This document shows, one piece after another, positions 27,395 through 36,105 of a DNA stretch of 64,000 nt (its first letter is position 1; every line of letters starts with the position of its first letter). This stretch comes from Solirubrobacterales bacterium. Lineage in GTDB: Bacteria > Actinomycetota > Thermoleophilia > Solirubrobacterales > Solirubrobacteraceae. The translations under genes were made by a program, and so were the position numbers. The stretch lies in NCBI GenBank assembly GCA_019240115.1, contig JAFAYV010000082.1, forward strand, positions 36,299-100,298. Reading direction: 5' to 3'. A model generated the notes under the pieces. That model was not told where the DNA came from. It searched no databases and worked only from the letters and a program-made list of their open reading frames with translations.

Positions 27395-28914
27395 GCGAGC
27401 TACCGGTCCCGCGCGCGGCGCTGATCATCCTCGACGGCTGGGGTCTGGCTCCCGACGGCCCCGGCAACGCCGTGTCGCTCGCGCGGACGCCGGTGTTCGA
27501 CGAGCTGTGGGAGCGTTATCCGACGACGACGCTGACCGCCTGCGGACCGGCGGTGGGGCTCCCCGAGGGGCAGATGGGCAACTCCGAGGTCGGGCACCTC
27601 AACCTCGGCGCCGGCAGCGTCGTCATGCAGGACCTGACCCGCATCGACGCCGCCGTGGCGAGCGGCGAGCTCGCCGACAACCCGGCCCTGGGCGAGGCCC
27701 TGGAGGCCGACCGCGTCCACATCATCGGCCTGGTCTCCGACGGCGGCGTGCACTCGAGCCTGCAGCACCTGCGCGGCCTGATCGAGATGGCCGCCGCGCG
27801 GGAGGTCGAGGATCTCGTCGTGCACGCCTTCACCGATGGGCGCGACACCTCGCCGACCGCCGGAGCCGGATACCTCGAGCAGGTCGAGGCCTGGATGGCC
27901 GATCGCGGGGCCGGCCGGATCGGCTCGGTCGTCGGCCGCTACTACGCGATGGACCGCGACAAGCGCTGGGACCGGGTCAAGCGCGCCTACGACCTGCTCG
28001 TCCACGGCACGGCGCAGCATCGCGCCGACAGCGGCGCCGAGGCGGTCCGGGCGGCCTACGAGCGCGACGAGACCGACGAGTTCATCACGCCGGTGCTCGT
28101 CGGCGAGGAGGCGCGGATCCGGCCCGGCGATTCGGTGATCGGGCTGAACTTCCGCCCCGACCGGATGCGCGAGATCACGATGGCGCTCGCCGATGCGAGC
28201 TTCACCGAGGTCGATCGCGACGGCGCCGACGTCGTGGCGCACTACGCGACGATGACCGAGTACGAGGAGGGCTGGCCGTATCCGGTCGCGTTCCCGCCGC
28301 AGCGCCCCGCGACGACGCTGGCCGCGGTCATCGCCGACCGCGGCGAGCGCCAGCTGCACGTCGCCGAGACCGAGAAGTACCCGCACGTGACGTACTTCTT
28401 CAACGGCGGCGAAGAGCTCGCGCACGCCGGCGAGGAGCGCGAGCTCGTCGACTCGCCGCGCGACGTGCCCACCTACGACCACAAGCCGGCGATGAGCGCC
28501 CCGGAGGCCGCCGAGGCGTTCGTCTCGGCCTGGTCGGCCGGCTCGGGGGACGGCTACGCGTTCGGGATCATCAACTTCGCCAATCCCGACATGGTCGGCC
28601 ACACGGGCGTCATCGAGGCGGCGGTGGAGGCGATCGAGACCGTCGACGGGTGCCTGCGCGAGGTCGTCGACGCGGTCCTGCAGAGCGGAGGCGCCTGCCT
28701 GATCACCGCCGACCACGGCAACGCCGATCACATGCTCGACGAGGACGGCAGCGTCAACACGGCGCACTCGCTCAATCCGGTGCCGGTCATCGTCACGCTG
28801 CCCGACCTGCGGCTGCGCGACGGCGGCATCCTCGCCGACGTCGCGCCGACGATGCTCGCGATGCTCGGCGTCGAGCAGCCCGAGGCCATGTCGGGCGCCT
28901 CGCTGATCTCCTGA
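27379..28914 (+). CDS. gpmI: 2,3-bisphosphoglycerate-independent phosphoglycerate mutase
   Basis: A 511-residue alkaline-phosphatase-fold mutase. It has LIILDGWGLAPDGPGNA (metal Asp), GQMGNSEVGHLNLGAG (phospho-Ser), DGRDTSPTAG, NFRPDRMRE, and the metal-binding INFANPDMVGHTG and TADHGNADHM blocks. It needs manganese and interconverts 3- and 2-phosphoglycerate. It closes the glycolytic operon; a hairpin follows its stop. The start lies in the second copy of the junction repeat. Confidence 0.96.
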   Translation: MTEPPSELPVPRAALIILDGWGLAPDGPGNAVSLARTPVFDELWERYPTTTLTACGPAVGLPEGQMGNSEVGHLNLGAGSVVMQDLTRIDAAVASGELADNPALGEALEADRVHIIGLVSDGGVHSSLQHLRGLIEMAAAREVEDLVVHAFTDGRDTSPTAGAGYLEQVEAWMADRGAGRIGSVVGRYYAMDRDKRWDRVKRAYDLLVHGTAQHRADSGAEAVRAAYERDETDEFITPVLVGEEARIRPGDSVIGLNFRPDRMREITMALADASFTEVDRDGADVVAHYATMTEYEEGWPYPVAFPPQRPATTLAAVIADRGERQLHVAETEKYPHVTYFFNGGEELAHAGEERELVDSPRDVPTYDHKPAMSAPEAAEAFVSAWSAGSGDGYAFGIINFANPDMVGHTGVIEAAVEAIETVDGCLREVVDAVLQSGGACLITADHGNADHMLDEDGSVNTAHSLNPVPVIVTLPDLRLRDGGILADVAPTMLAMLGVEQPEAMSGASLIS

Positions 28915-28943
28915 CGTCCGCGCGGCCGCCTCGAACGCGGACG
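28915..28943 (+). terminator. Hairpin after gpmI
   Basis: Inverted repeat CGTCCGCG-N13-CGCGGACG begins directly after the gpmI stop. No T-tract follows, so this is a possible GC-rich terminator or 3'-end stabiliser of the gap operon. Confidence 0.45.
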
Positions 28944-28968
28944 ACCCTGCGCCTCCATGGCAAGAAAT

Positions 28969-29004
28969 TTGACAGTGCTAGACTGAGATTTCATACTGTC
29001 TCAG
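28969..29004 (+). promoter_or_regulatory. hsp20 promoter with overlapping dyads
   Basis: TTGACA (28969-28974), a 17-base spacer and CATACT (28992-28997) form a vegetative-type promoter, unusually AT-rich for this window. Two inverted repeats overlap it: GACAGT (28971-28976) with ACTGTC (28995-29000), and CTGAGA (28983-28988) with TCTCAG (28999-29004). They do not match CIRCE or the HspR HAIR element, so a different heat-shock repressor may bind here. Confidence 0.6.
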
Positions 29005-29037
29005 GCAGTCCCCGAAACTTCGAGAAAGGCACCCTAC

Positions 29038-29520
29038 ATGGCCCTCATCCGCTGGGAGCCGGTTCCGATGAACCGCTTCTTCAACTCCCTCTTCGACACC
29101 CCGACCGCGCAGCACATGGCCACCCGCCGCTGGCTGCCGGCCACCGACCTGATCGAGTCCGACACCCACTACGTGCTCCGGGCCGACCTCCCCGGCATCT
29201 CCGAGGACGACATCCACGTCGAGCTTGACAACGACGTGCTGACGATCTCGGGCGAGCGCAGGACCGAGCAGCGCCGCAGTGAGAACGGCTATCACCGCAT
29301 CGAGCGCAGCTCGGGCAGCTTCCGCCGCTCCGTCCGGCTGCCGAAGGGCGTCGACGCCGAGCAGATCGCGGCGAACTTCGACAAGGGCGTGCTCGAGGTG
29401 AGCATCCCCAAGCCCGAGCAGGTCAAGCCGCGCAAGGTCGCGGTCACCGTCGGCCGCGAGCAGCCCGAGACGATCGAGTCCGGCGACGCCGCCGAGACCT
29501 CCGAGCCGCAGGCCGCGTAA
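29038..29520 (+). CDS. Hsp20 / alpha-crystallin family small heat-shock protein
   Basis: A 160-residue small heat-shock protein. The N-terminal arm (about residues 1-40, with FFNSLFD) precedes the alpha-crystallin domain (about 41-137) carrying YVLRADLPGISEDDI, VLTISGERR and the closing FDKGVLEVSIPKPE motif; the C-terminal tail is acidic. It binds unfolding proteins in an ATP-independent way. It is transcribed alone from a strong, dyad-covered promoter and has GAAAGG upstream of the ATG, unlike its leaderless neighbours. Confidence 0.94.
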   Translation: MALIRWEPVPMNRFFNSLFDTPTAQHMATRRWLPATDLIESDTHYVLRADLPGISEDDIHVELDNDVLTISGERRTEQRRSENGYHRIERSSGSFRRSVRLPKGVDAEQIAANFDKGVLEVSIPKPEQVKPRKVAVTVGREQPETIESGDAAETSEPQAA

Positions 29521-29542
29521 GCAGTCTCCACTCGACGCACCG

Positions 29543-29572
29543 CGCCCGGGTCGACCCGCGTCGGCCCGGGCG
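29543..29572 (+). terminator. Hairpin after hsp20
   Basis: CGCCCGGG (29543-29550) and CCCGGGCG (29565-29572) can pair around a 14-base loop, 23 bases past the hsp20 stop. No T-tract. Position between hsp20 and tgt suggests termination. Confidence 0.45.
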
Positions 29573-29631
29573 TCGTCGCGTCCGGGCCGGTGATCCGTGC
29601 AGGGCCCTCGCGGGGACGACGCGTGCTGCAC

Positions 29632-29637
29632 TAGCGT
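29632..29637 (+). promoter_or_regulatory. Predicted -10 box (TAGCGT) of leaderless tgt
   Basis: TAGCGT ends seven bases before the GTG at 29645 and thereby supports that start over an upstream ATG at 29597. Confidence 0.45.
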
Positions 29638-29644
29638 TGCGCCG

Positions 29645-30865
29645 GTGTTCACCGTCCGCGTCCGCGACCGCGGGTCCCGCGCCCGGGCCGGCACGCTGCA
29701 CCTCGCCCACGGCGAGGTCGCCACGCCGGCGTTCGTGCCGCTCGCGACCCGCGGCGCGGTCAAGACGCTCGAGCCGCGCGATGTCGCCGGGCTCGGCTAC
29801 GAGATGGTGCTCGGCAACACGTTCCATCTCATGCTCGCCCCCGGCCCGGAGCTCATCGCCGAGCTCGGGGGCCTGCACGAGATGATGCGCTGGCCGGCCC
29901 CGATCATCACCGACTCGGGCGGCTTCCAGGTGTTCTCGATGGGCCACGGCGGCGTCGCCGACGAGATCAAGGGCCGCCGCGGCCCGCAGGCGAGCGCCGA
30001 CTCGAGCGGGTCGATCCTCGCCGTCGAGGAGCAGGGCGTGCGCTTTCGCTCGTACCTGGACGGCGGCGAGCGCTTCCTCGGCCCCGAGACCTCGATGGCG
30101 GTGCAGGCGGCGCTGAGCTCCGACATCGCGCTCGTGCTCGACGAGTGCACCCCGTTTCACGTCACGCGCGACTACACCGCGCGCTCGATGGAGCGCACCC
30201 ACCGCTGGCTGACGCGCTGCCTGGACTGGCACGAGCGCGAGGGCCCGGCGGGCCAGCGGGTCTACGGGATCGTCCAGGGCGGGATCGAGCCCGATCTGCG
30301 CGCCGCGTCCACCCAGGAGGTCGCCGCCAGCCGCTGCGACGGGATCGCGATCGGCGGCTCGCTCGGCCAGGACAAGCCGCAGATGCGGGCGGTCGTCGAC
30401 TGGACGACCGCCGAGCTCGAGCGCGTCGCGCCGAGTCGGCCCCGCCACCTGCTCGGCATCGGCGAGATCGACGATCTGATCGAGGGCGTGCGGCGGGGGA
30501 TCGACACCTTCGACTGCGCGATGCCGACGCGGCTGGGCCGTCACGGCATGGCGCTCGTCCCCGACCCCGGGCGGCGCTGGCGCATCGACCTGCACAAGCC
30601 GCGCTTTCGCCGCGATCGCGAGCCGATCATGGCCGCCTGCCGCTGTCCGGCGTGCGCGCAGGGGTTCTCGCGCGCCTACCTGCACTACCTGCTGCGCGCC
30701 CGCGAGCTGACCGGACTGCGCCTGGTCACGCTGCACAACCTCAGCTTCGTCGCCCGGGTGATGTCCGACCTGCGCGCCGCGATCGAGCGCGAGCGCTTCG
30801 ACGAGGTCGCCGCCCAGCTGCACGCCGGCGCCGCGCCCGGCGCCGCTACCCGGTCGACTTCTTGA
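29645..30865 (+). CDS. tgt: tRNA-guanine transglycosylase (queuine/preQ1 type)
   Basis: A 406-residue TIM-barrel enzyme that swaps guanine-34 for preQ1 in tRNAs. ITDSGGFQVFSMG holds the catalytic Asp region, GIVQGGIEPDLR and IGGSLGQDKP bind the base, DTFDCAMPTRLGRHG contains the second catalytic Asp, and the zinc site is CRCPACAQ with a later His in LVTLHNLSF. The GTG at 29645 follows a -10 box. The last 20 bases overlap the convergent kinase gene. No other queuosine gene is in the window. Confidence 0.93.
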   Translation: MFTVRVRDRGSRARAGTLHLAHGEVATPAFVPLATRGAVKTLEPRDVAGLGYEMVLGNTFHLMLAPGPELIAELGGLHEMMRWPAPIITDSGGFQVFSMGHGGVADEIKGRRGPQASADSSGSILAVEEQGVRFRSYLDGGERFLGPETSMAVQAALSSDIALVLDECTPFHVTRDYTARSMERTHRWLTRCLDWHEREGPAGQRVYGIVQGGIEPDLRAASTQEVAASRCDGIAIGGSLGQDKPQMRAVVDWTTAELERVAPSRPRHLLGIGEIDDLIEGVRRGIDTFDCAMPTRLGRHGMALVPDPGRRWRIDLHKPRFRRDREPIMAACRCPACAQGFSRAYLHYLLRARELTGLRLVTLHNLSFVARVMSDLRAAIERERFDEVAAQLHAGAAPGAATRSTS

Positions 30866-32138
30866 CCAGCTGCTGGAGCTGGTTGATCACCGACTGGGCG
30901 TCGTGGCCGACGATCTTCCGATAGTGCACGACGGTGCTCGTCGTGCTGTCGGAGATGAGGACCGCCGCGATGACGATGAGCGCGAGGACGGCGACGATCG
31001 CCAGGAAGCCGATCAGGCGGCGGAAGCCGCGGCCCGAGCGCCGGCGCCCGGTCGCCGTCGGCGGCGGGGAGGTGGCGCGCCGGTCGACGGGCGCCGAGCG
31101 GCTCGGGGCGGTCGCCCGGCGCTGCGGTGACGGAGCCTGGCGAGCGGGAACCTGGCGCGGCTGACGCGCGCGGACCGCCGGCGCCTCCCGAGTGGAGTCG
31201 CGCCACGGCTCGGGCGCGGGGCGGCGCGCGACGCTGGTGGCCGCGGTCGCGTCGCGAGGGGCGACGCGGGTGGCGCCCGTGGCGCGGTCGGGCGGCGGAT
31301 CTCCGGGCGCGATGCCCCCCGCGCCGTCGCGCAGCGACTCGGCCATCGCGGCGGCGTCAGCGGGGCGGCCGCGCGGGTCGATCGACAGCGCCAGGGCGAC
31401 CGCCTGGGCGAGCTCGGGCGGCACGTCGCGGACCATCTGGTGCAGCGGCCGGGGGGACTCGCGCTGCTGTTTGAGCGCGAGCTCGGACAGGGAGCTCGCC
31501 TCGTAGGGCAGGCGACCGCAGATCAGCTGATAGGTGACGACCCCGAGCGAGTACAGGTCCGCGCGCGGCCCCGCCTCCTCGCCGCGCGCCTGCTCGGGCG
31601 CGAGATACGCCGCGGTGCCGAGCACCGATCCCGCCTGGGTGATGCTCGACTGGTCGGTCGCGCGGGCGATCCCGAAGTCGGCGAGCTTGACCACGTCGGA
31701 GTCCGAGACGAGCAGGTTGCCGGGCTTGACGTCGCGGTGCACGACCCCGTTGCGGTGCGCGTAGTCGAGGCCGCGGCAGGCCTGCGTGACGATGTCGACC
31801 GACTCGGCCACCCCGAGCCGGCCGTGGTCGCGCAGCAGCTCGGCGCACGAGTTGCCGGTCACGTTCTCCATGACGATGAAGTGCTGATGGTGGCCCGCGT
31901 CGAACCCGAAGTCGAACACCTGCACGATGTTCGGGTGCACGAGGCGGGCCGCGGCGAGCGCCTCGCGGCGGAAGCGCGACACGAAGGTCGGGTCGTCCGC
32001 GAGGTGCTCGGCGAGCAGCTTGATCGCGACGTAGCGCTCGAGCCGGTTGTCGAAGGCAAGATGGACCGTCGACATCCCGCCGACCCCGAGCCGGCCCTCG
32101 ATCCGGTATCTGTCACCGATCGTCGTCGTGCCCGTCAT
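30846..32138 (-). CDS. Transmembrane Ser/Thr protein kinase
   Basis: A 430-residue Hanks-type kinase. Residues about 11-270 form the kinase domain: glycine loop GRLGVGGMSTVHLA, VAIKLL (ATP Lys), catalytic loop VVHRDVKPGNLLV, DFGIAR, and the APEQARGEEAGPRADLYSLG segment. A Pro/Arg/Ala-rich juxtamembrane stretch (about 280-375) leads to one transmembrane helix (LIGFLAIVAVLALIVIAAVLI) and an outer tail of about 35 residues that resembles part of one PASTA repeat but is too short for a normal sensor. The ATG overlaps the upstream lipoprotein stop, so kinase and lipoprotein are co-translated. Confidence 0.92.
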   Translation of the reverse strand: MTGTTTIGDRYRIEGRLGVGGMSTVHLAFDNRLERYVAIKLLAEHLADDPTFVSRFRREALAAARLVHPNIVQVFDFGFDAGHHQHFIVMENVTGNSCAELLRDHGRLGVAESVDIVTQACRGLDYAHRNGVVHRDVKPGNLLVSDSDVVKLADFGIARATDQSSITQAGSVLGTAAYLAPEQARGEEAGPRADLYSLGVVTYQLICGRLPYEASSLSELALKQQRESPRPLHQMVRDVPPELAQAVALALSIDPRGRPADAAAMAESLRDGAGGIAPGDPPPDRATGATRVAPRDATAATSVARRPAPEPWRDSTREAPAVRARQPRQVPARQAPSPQRRATAPSRSAPVDRRATSPPPTATGRRRSGRGFRRLIGFLAIVAVLALIVIAAVLISDSTTSTVVHYRKIVGHDAQSVINQLQQLVKKSTG

Positions 32139-32683
32139 TGTCCGTTACCGCCGCCGGTGTGCGCGTGTCCGTTACCGGCGCCGGTGTGCGTGCCGACCCC
32201 GGCGCCTCCCGTGGTCGGGGTGTTGGTCCGGGTCGCCGGCGAGCTGGGCGTCGTGTGCGTCGAGCGGGTGGGTGTCGAGGTCGAGGAGGTCGGCGTCTGG
32301 GTGACGGTCGTCGTCGCGGTCGCCGTCGATGTCGGGCTCGTCGTCGTGCTCGAGCTGCTCGACGAGGTCGAGGTCGAGGCCGTGGTCGTGCAGCTGCGCT
32401 CGGCGAGCGTCTGGGCGGTCGAGACCCCCTGGCCGAGGTTGTTGACGAGCTGTGAGCTCACCGATGACCCCAACCCGGCGACGCTGTTGTTGAGGGTGTC
32501 GACCGCCTGCTGCACCGCCGAGCAGCTGTGGGAGCCCACCGCCACCGAGAGCGCGTCGAGCTGCTGCGAGAGCGTGCTGCTCTGCTGGGACGAGAGCAGG
32601 CCGCCGGAGCCGCCGCACGCGACCGCGAAGGCCGCCGCCAATCCGAGGCAGGCGGCCAGGAAGGCTCTGGACCACATCCCCAT
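32135..32683 (-). CDS. Ser/Thr-rich lipoprotein co-translated with the kinase
   Basis: A 182-residue predicted lipoprotein. A short signal sequence ends in the lipobox AVACGGSGG (Cys near residue 22). A helical domain of about 70 residues carries two further Cys (HSCSAVQQ and ERSCTT) that could form a disulfide. The C-terminal half is almost pure Ser/Thr with Pro, ending Gly/His-rich (GAGNGHAHTGGGNGQ), which may cross or hug the cell wall. It ends in an ATGA overlap with the kinase gene. I infer a sensor or ligand partner for the kinase. Start ATG 32683 is chosen because a TAAAGT box lies 10 bases upstream; ATG 32677 is possible. Confidence 0.72.
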   Translation of the reverse strand: MGMWSRAFLAACLGLAAAFAVACGGSGGLLSSQQSSTLSQQLDALSVAVGSHSCSAVQQAVDTLNNSVAGLGSSVSSQLVNNLGQGVSTAQTLAERSCTTTASTSTSSSSSSTTTSPTSTATATTTVTQTPTSSTSTPTRSTHTTPSSPATRTNTPTTGGAGVGTHTGAGNGHAHTGGGNGQ

Positions 32684-32693
32684 CCACGCGCGG

Positions 32694-32699
32694 ACTTTA
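32694..32699 (-). promoter_or_regulatory. Predicted -10 box (TAAAGT) of the lipoprotein-kinase operon
   Basis: Minus-strand TAAAGT ends 10 bases before the ATG at 32683; it would drive a leaderless lipoprotein-kinase transcript. Confidence 0.45.
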
Positions 32700-32769
32700 G
32701 ACACCGCCGCGGTTTGCTTGAGGTTAGGCTCACCCCGGCAACCCTCGACATGTGATAACGCCGCCCGCC

Positions 32770-33501
32770 CTACTGCCCGAAGTACAGTCGCTCGGCCAGC
32801 GACTCGGGGAGCGCCGCCGCTCGGATCGCTCCCGCGGCGCCGGCGATGTCGTAGTCGGTGCGGCGGTAGATCGCGCGCGGCCCCTCGAGCTCGAGCTCGA
32901 GCCACGCCGCGCGGGCATCGCCGTCGCGGGGCTGGCCGACGCTGCCGGGGTTGACGAGCCACTCGCCGCTGGTCAGGTCGAGCTCGTGGTCGGCGTCGCG
33001 GGTCTCGCCGGTGGCGGCGGCACCCCGGAAGCGCGAGAACGACAGCGCGACGTGCGAGTGGCCGATGAGCGCCACCCGCTCCTCCTGGACGTCGAGGCAG
33101 AGCTCGGCCTGCAGCGGGGAGAGGACGTACTCCCAGATCGGATCCCGGGGACTGGCGTGGTACAGACCGACCGGCGCATCGTGGCTGGCCGGCTCCAGCG
33201 ACTGCAGGTACTCGAGCGTCTCGGGCGCGATCACCTCCTGCGTCCAGGTCGCGGCCAGCGCGGCGCCGCGCGAGAACTGCTCGAGCGGGATCGTCCCCCG
33301 CACCCCGAGGTCGTGGTTGCCGGCGAGGCAGACGGTGGCGTACTCGCGCGCGAGCGCCACGCACCGGTCCGGGTCGGCGCCATAGCCGACGAGGTCGCCG
33401 AGGCACCACATCTGCTCACAACCGGAGTCGCCGATGTCGGCGAGCACCGCCTCGAAGGCGTGCCGGTTGCCGTGGATGTCGGACACGATCGCCACTCGCA
33501 T
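32770..33501 (-). CDS. Metallophosphoesterase (YfcE/ApaH-like)
   Basis: A 243-residue calcineurin-like phosphoesterase. The metal-binding series is visible: SDIHGN (about residues 7-12), GDLVGYGADPD, GNHD, and the late GHSHVAL plus NPGSVGQPRDGD. This layout is that of the YfcE/MJ0936 group of phosphodiesterases acting on small nucleotides or glycerophosphodiesters. The ATG at 33501 faces the M48 gene start only 16 bases away. Confidence 0.88.
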   Translation of the reverse strand: MRVAIVSDIHGNRHAFEAVLADIGDSGCEQMWCLGDLVGYGADPDRCVALAREYATVCLAGNHDLGVRGTIPLEQFSRGAALAATWTQEVIAPETLEYLQSLEPASHDAPVGLYHASPRDPIWEYVLSPLQAELCLDVQEERVALIGHSHVALSFSRFRGAAATGETRDADHELDLTSGEWLVNPGSVGQPRDGDARAAWLELELEGPRAIYRRTDYDIAGAAGAIRAAALPESLAERLYFGQ

Positions 33502-33504
33502 GTC

Positions 33505-33510
33505 TACAGT
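33505..33510 (+). promoter_or_regulatory. Predicted -10 box (TACAGT) of the M48 protease gene
   Basis: TACAGT ends seven bases before the GTG at 33518. It lies just before the start codon of the divergent phosphoesterase, so transcription in one direction probably interferes with the other. Confidence 0.45.
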
Positions 33511-33517
33511 CTCGCGG

Positions 33518-34777
33518 GTGAGCCGTCGTTCGCGCGTGCAGGTGACGGGGTCGGTGCTGGCGGCGACGGCCGCCGCCGAGGCCGGACGGCGCCTGTTGTC
33601 CCCCCGCACCCCCGTCCCCGAGCCCGCCGACGTGCCCGTCCGCGCCTACTTCACCGAGGAGGAGGAGCGCCGCGGCCGGCGCTTCGCGCGTCCCCAGCTC
33701 GCGCTCGGGCTGGCCGGGGAGGCGCTCCAGATCGGGTCCCTGGCGCTGCTCGCGCTGCGCCCGCCCCGCGCGTGGGGGGCGCGCGCCGCCGCGCCCCGCC
33801 ACCCGCTGGCGGCGGCCGCCGGGGTGGCCGCGGCGCTGTCGACGGCGGTCACGCTCCCGGCGCTGCCGCTGTCGGTCCTCGCCCGCCGTCGCCGCCTGCA
33901 GGCCGGCCTGGACACGCAACCGTGGTCGGGCTGGTGGTCGGACCTGGCCAAGGCGCGGGCGCTGCAGGCCGGGTTCTCGGCCGCCGCGGGCGTCGGCGTG
34001 ATCGCCAGCGCACGCCGCTGGCCGCGGTGGTGGTGGCTGGCGGTCGGCGGTGGCTCGCTCGCGGTCGGGGCCCTGCTCGCGGCGCTCGCCCCGGTCGTGC
34101 TCGATCCGATCTTCAACGACTTCACGGCGCTGCCCGAGGGCGAGACCCGCGACGACGTCCTCGCGCTCGCGAGCGCGGCCGGGGTCAGCGTCGGCGAGGT
34201 CTACTCGGTCGATGCGAGCCGGCGGACGACCGCCGCCAACGCCTACGTGACCGGTCTGGGCCCGACCAAGCGCGTCGTCCTGTTCGACACGATGCTCGAC
34301 CGTTACCGCCGCGACGAGGTGCGCCTCGTCGTCGCCCACGAGCTCGGCCACGTCCGCCACCGCGACGTCGCGCGCAGCCTCGCCTTCGCCGGCATCGTCG
34401 CTCCCGCCGTGGCGTTGGCGGTCCGCGAGTGCAGCGCCGCGCTCGCCGGCGCGGCCTCCCGCACGGCGCTGCCCGCCCCCGCCGCGCTGCCGGGCCTGGC
34501 GCTGGCGGCGACGCTCGTGGCCGCGCCGCTCGGCCCCATCTCGAGTCGCCTGTCGCGCGCCGTCGAGCGCCGCGCCGACCAGTTCTCGCTCGAGCTCGCG
34601 GGTGCCCCCGAGGCCTTCATCTCCTTCGAGCGCGGGATCGCGTTGCAGAACCTCGCGGATCTGCGTCCCCCGTGGTGGGTGGCGCGCCTGCTGGCCACCC
34701 ATCCACCGACGCTCGAGCGCATCGGAGCCGCGGTGGCGTTCCAGCGCCGCGGCCGCAACGGCGCGACGCCCGACTAG
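33518..34777 (+). CDS. M48-family membrane metalloprotease (Ste24/HtpX-like)
   Basis: A 419-residue integral membrane protease. An N-terminal region with several hydrophobic helices is followed by VVAHELGHVRHRD, the zinc HExxH motif (about residue 271), further membrane segments, and ERRADQFSLELAG, which supplies the third zinc ligand Glu. The layout matches CAAX-prenyl-protease-1-like M48A enzymes; in bacteria these act in membrane protein quality control. The GTG start is supported by the -10 box seven bases upstream; longer frames run through the divergent gene. Confidence 0.88.
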   Translation: MSRRSRVQVTGSVLAATAAAEAGRRLLSPRTPVPEPADVPVRAYFTEEEERRGRRFARPQLALGLAGEALQIGSLALLALRPPRAWGARAAAPRHPLAAAAGVAAALSTAVTLPALPLSVLARRRRLQAGLDTQPWSGWWSDLAKARALQAGFSAAAGVGVIASARRWPRWWWLAVGGGSLAVGALLAALAPVVLDPIFNDFTALPEGETRDDVLALASAAGVSVGEVYSVDASRRTTAANAYVTGLGPTKRVVLFDTMLDRYRRDEVRLVVAHELGHVRHRDVARSLAFAGIVAPAVALAVRECSAALAGAASRTALPAPAALPGLALAATLVAAPLGPISSRLSRAVERRADQFSLELAGAPEAFISFERGIALQNLADLRPPWWVARLLATHPPTLERIGAAVAFQRRGRNGATPD

Positions 34778-34786
34778 CGATCACGG

Positions 34787-36076
34787 TCACTGCACCTCGG
34801 TCGGCGTCCGGCGCGCCGGGATCCCGTTCTCGGGAGCGCGCACGATCACGACGCAGTTCTGCCCCCCGAACCCGAACGCCTGCGCCGCCGCAACCCGAAC
34901 CTCTGCGGGCCGCGCGTGCAGGGGCACATAATCGAGGTCGCACCGCGGATCCGCGGTGTGCAGGTTGATCGTCGGGGGCAGCACCCCGTCGCGGATCGCG
35001 AGCAGGCAGACCATCGCCGACAGCGCGCCGGCAGCGCCGATCAGGTGTCCGACCATCGACTTGGGCGAGCTCGCCGGGACCCGGTCGGCGGCGGCGCCGA
35101 GCGCGATCCGGATCGCCCGCGTCTCGGCGGCGTCGTTGGCGCGGGTCGCGGTGCCATGGGCGCAGATGTAGTCGAGCTCGGAACCGTCCACGCCGGCGCT
35201 GCGCAGGGCGAGCGAGATCGCCCGGGCGGCGTGTTCGCCGGTCGGCTCCGGCGCGCTCATGTGAAACGCGTCGCTGGTCAGGGCCCCGCCGGCCAGCTCG
35301 CCGTAGGCGGCGGCGCCGCGGGCGCGCGCGTGCGCGGCGGATTCGACGACGAAGATGACCGCGCCCTCGCCGAACACGAACCCGTCGCGGTCGGCGTCGA
35401 ACGGACGACTTGCCTGCGCGGGCGCATCGTTGCGCTCGGACAGAGGGCCCATGAGCGCGAGGCCGGCCATGATCGAGCGGCTGATGCCGCCGTCGGTGCC
35501 GCCGGCGACGACGACGTCGGCCTCGCCGCCGGCGATCAGACGACGCGCCTCGAGCAGCGCGGCGGTGCCGCTCGCGCAGGCGAGCGCCGACGCGGTCACC
35601 GGGCCGTGGACCCCGAGGTCGATCGCCACCTCGCAGGCGGCCATGTTCAGGATCGTCGAGGGCACGAAATAGGGGCTGACCTCGCGCGGGCCGCGCTCGA
35701 GCAGCAGGCGCTGGTTGCGCTCGGTCTCGGGCCAGCCGGCGACCGCCGCGTTGACGATGACCCCGGTGCGCCGGCTCTCGGCGCGTGGGTCCAATCCCGC
35801 GTCGGCGACCGCCTCGCGCGCCGCGACGACCGCCAGCTGGGAGAACCGCGCGGTGCGACGCGCCCGCTTGTGGCCGAGCTGGACCTCGGCGTCGAGGTCG
35901 TGGACCTCGCCGGCGATGCGCACCGGCAGATCCGAGGCGTCGAAGGACTCGATCGCGGTCACCCCGGACTGCCCGGCGACGAGCCCCGACCACGAGTCGG
36001 GGGCGTTGCCGGCGAGCGGCGTCACGGCGCCGATGCCGGTGATGACGGGCGCTTCGCGGTGACCGTCGCGGTTCAC
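34787..36076 (-). CDS. Beta-ketoacyl-ACP synthase II-like condensing enzyme
   Basis: A 429-residue thiolase-fold condensing enzyme of the KAS II (FabF) type. Catalytic residues are Cys in ALACASGTAALLEA (about 168), His in CAHGTATRAND (about 307) and His in KSMVGHLIGAAGA (about 344), with the GFGGQN loop near the end. No ACP, FabG or FabD gene is nearby; instead it follows an acyl-CoA ligase and an LLM oxidoreductase, suggesting a dedicated acyl chain or secondary lipid rather than bulk fatty acid synthesis. The GTG start lies in the second copy of a duplicated stop/start junction. Confidence 0.9.
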   Translation of the reverse strand: MNRDGHREAPVITGIGAVTPLAGNAPDSWSGLVAGQSGVTAIESFDASDLPVRIAGEVHDLDAEVQLGHKRARRTARFSQLAVVAAREAVADAGLDPRAESRRTGVIVNAAVAGWPETERNQRLLLERGPREVSPYFVPSTILNMAACEVAIDLGVHGPVTASALACASGTAALLEARRLIAGGEADVVVAGGTDGGISRSIMAGLALMGPLSERNDAPAQASRPFDADRDGFVFGEGAVIFVVESAAHARARGAAAYGELAGGALTSDAFHMSAPEPTGEHAARAISLALRSAGVDGSELDYICAHGTATRANDAAETRAIRIALGAAADRVPASSPKSMVGHLIGAAGALSAMVCLLAIRDGVLPPTINLHTADPRCDLDYVPLHARPAEVRVAAAQAFGFGGQNCVVIVRAPENGIPARRTPTEVQ

Positions 36077-36105
36077 GGACGCGTCTCGCGATTCACGGAC
36101 GCGTC
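36072..36105. repeat. 14-bp direct repeat at the ligase stop / KAS start
   Basis: TTCACGGACGCGTC occurs at 36072-36085 and 36092-36105 (20-bp period). On the minus strand the copy at 36092 carries the ligase TGA stop and the copy at 36072 carries the KAS GTG start, both in GTGA context. Confidence 0.85.
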
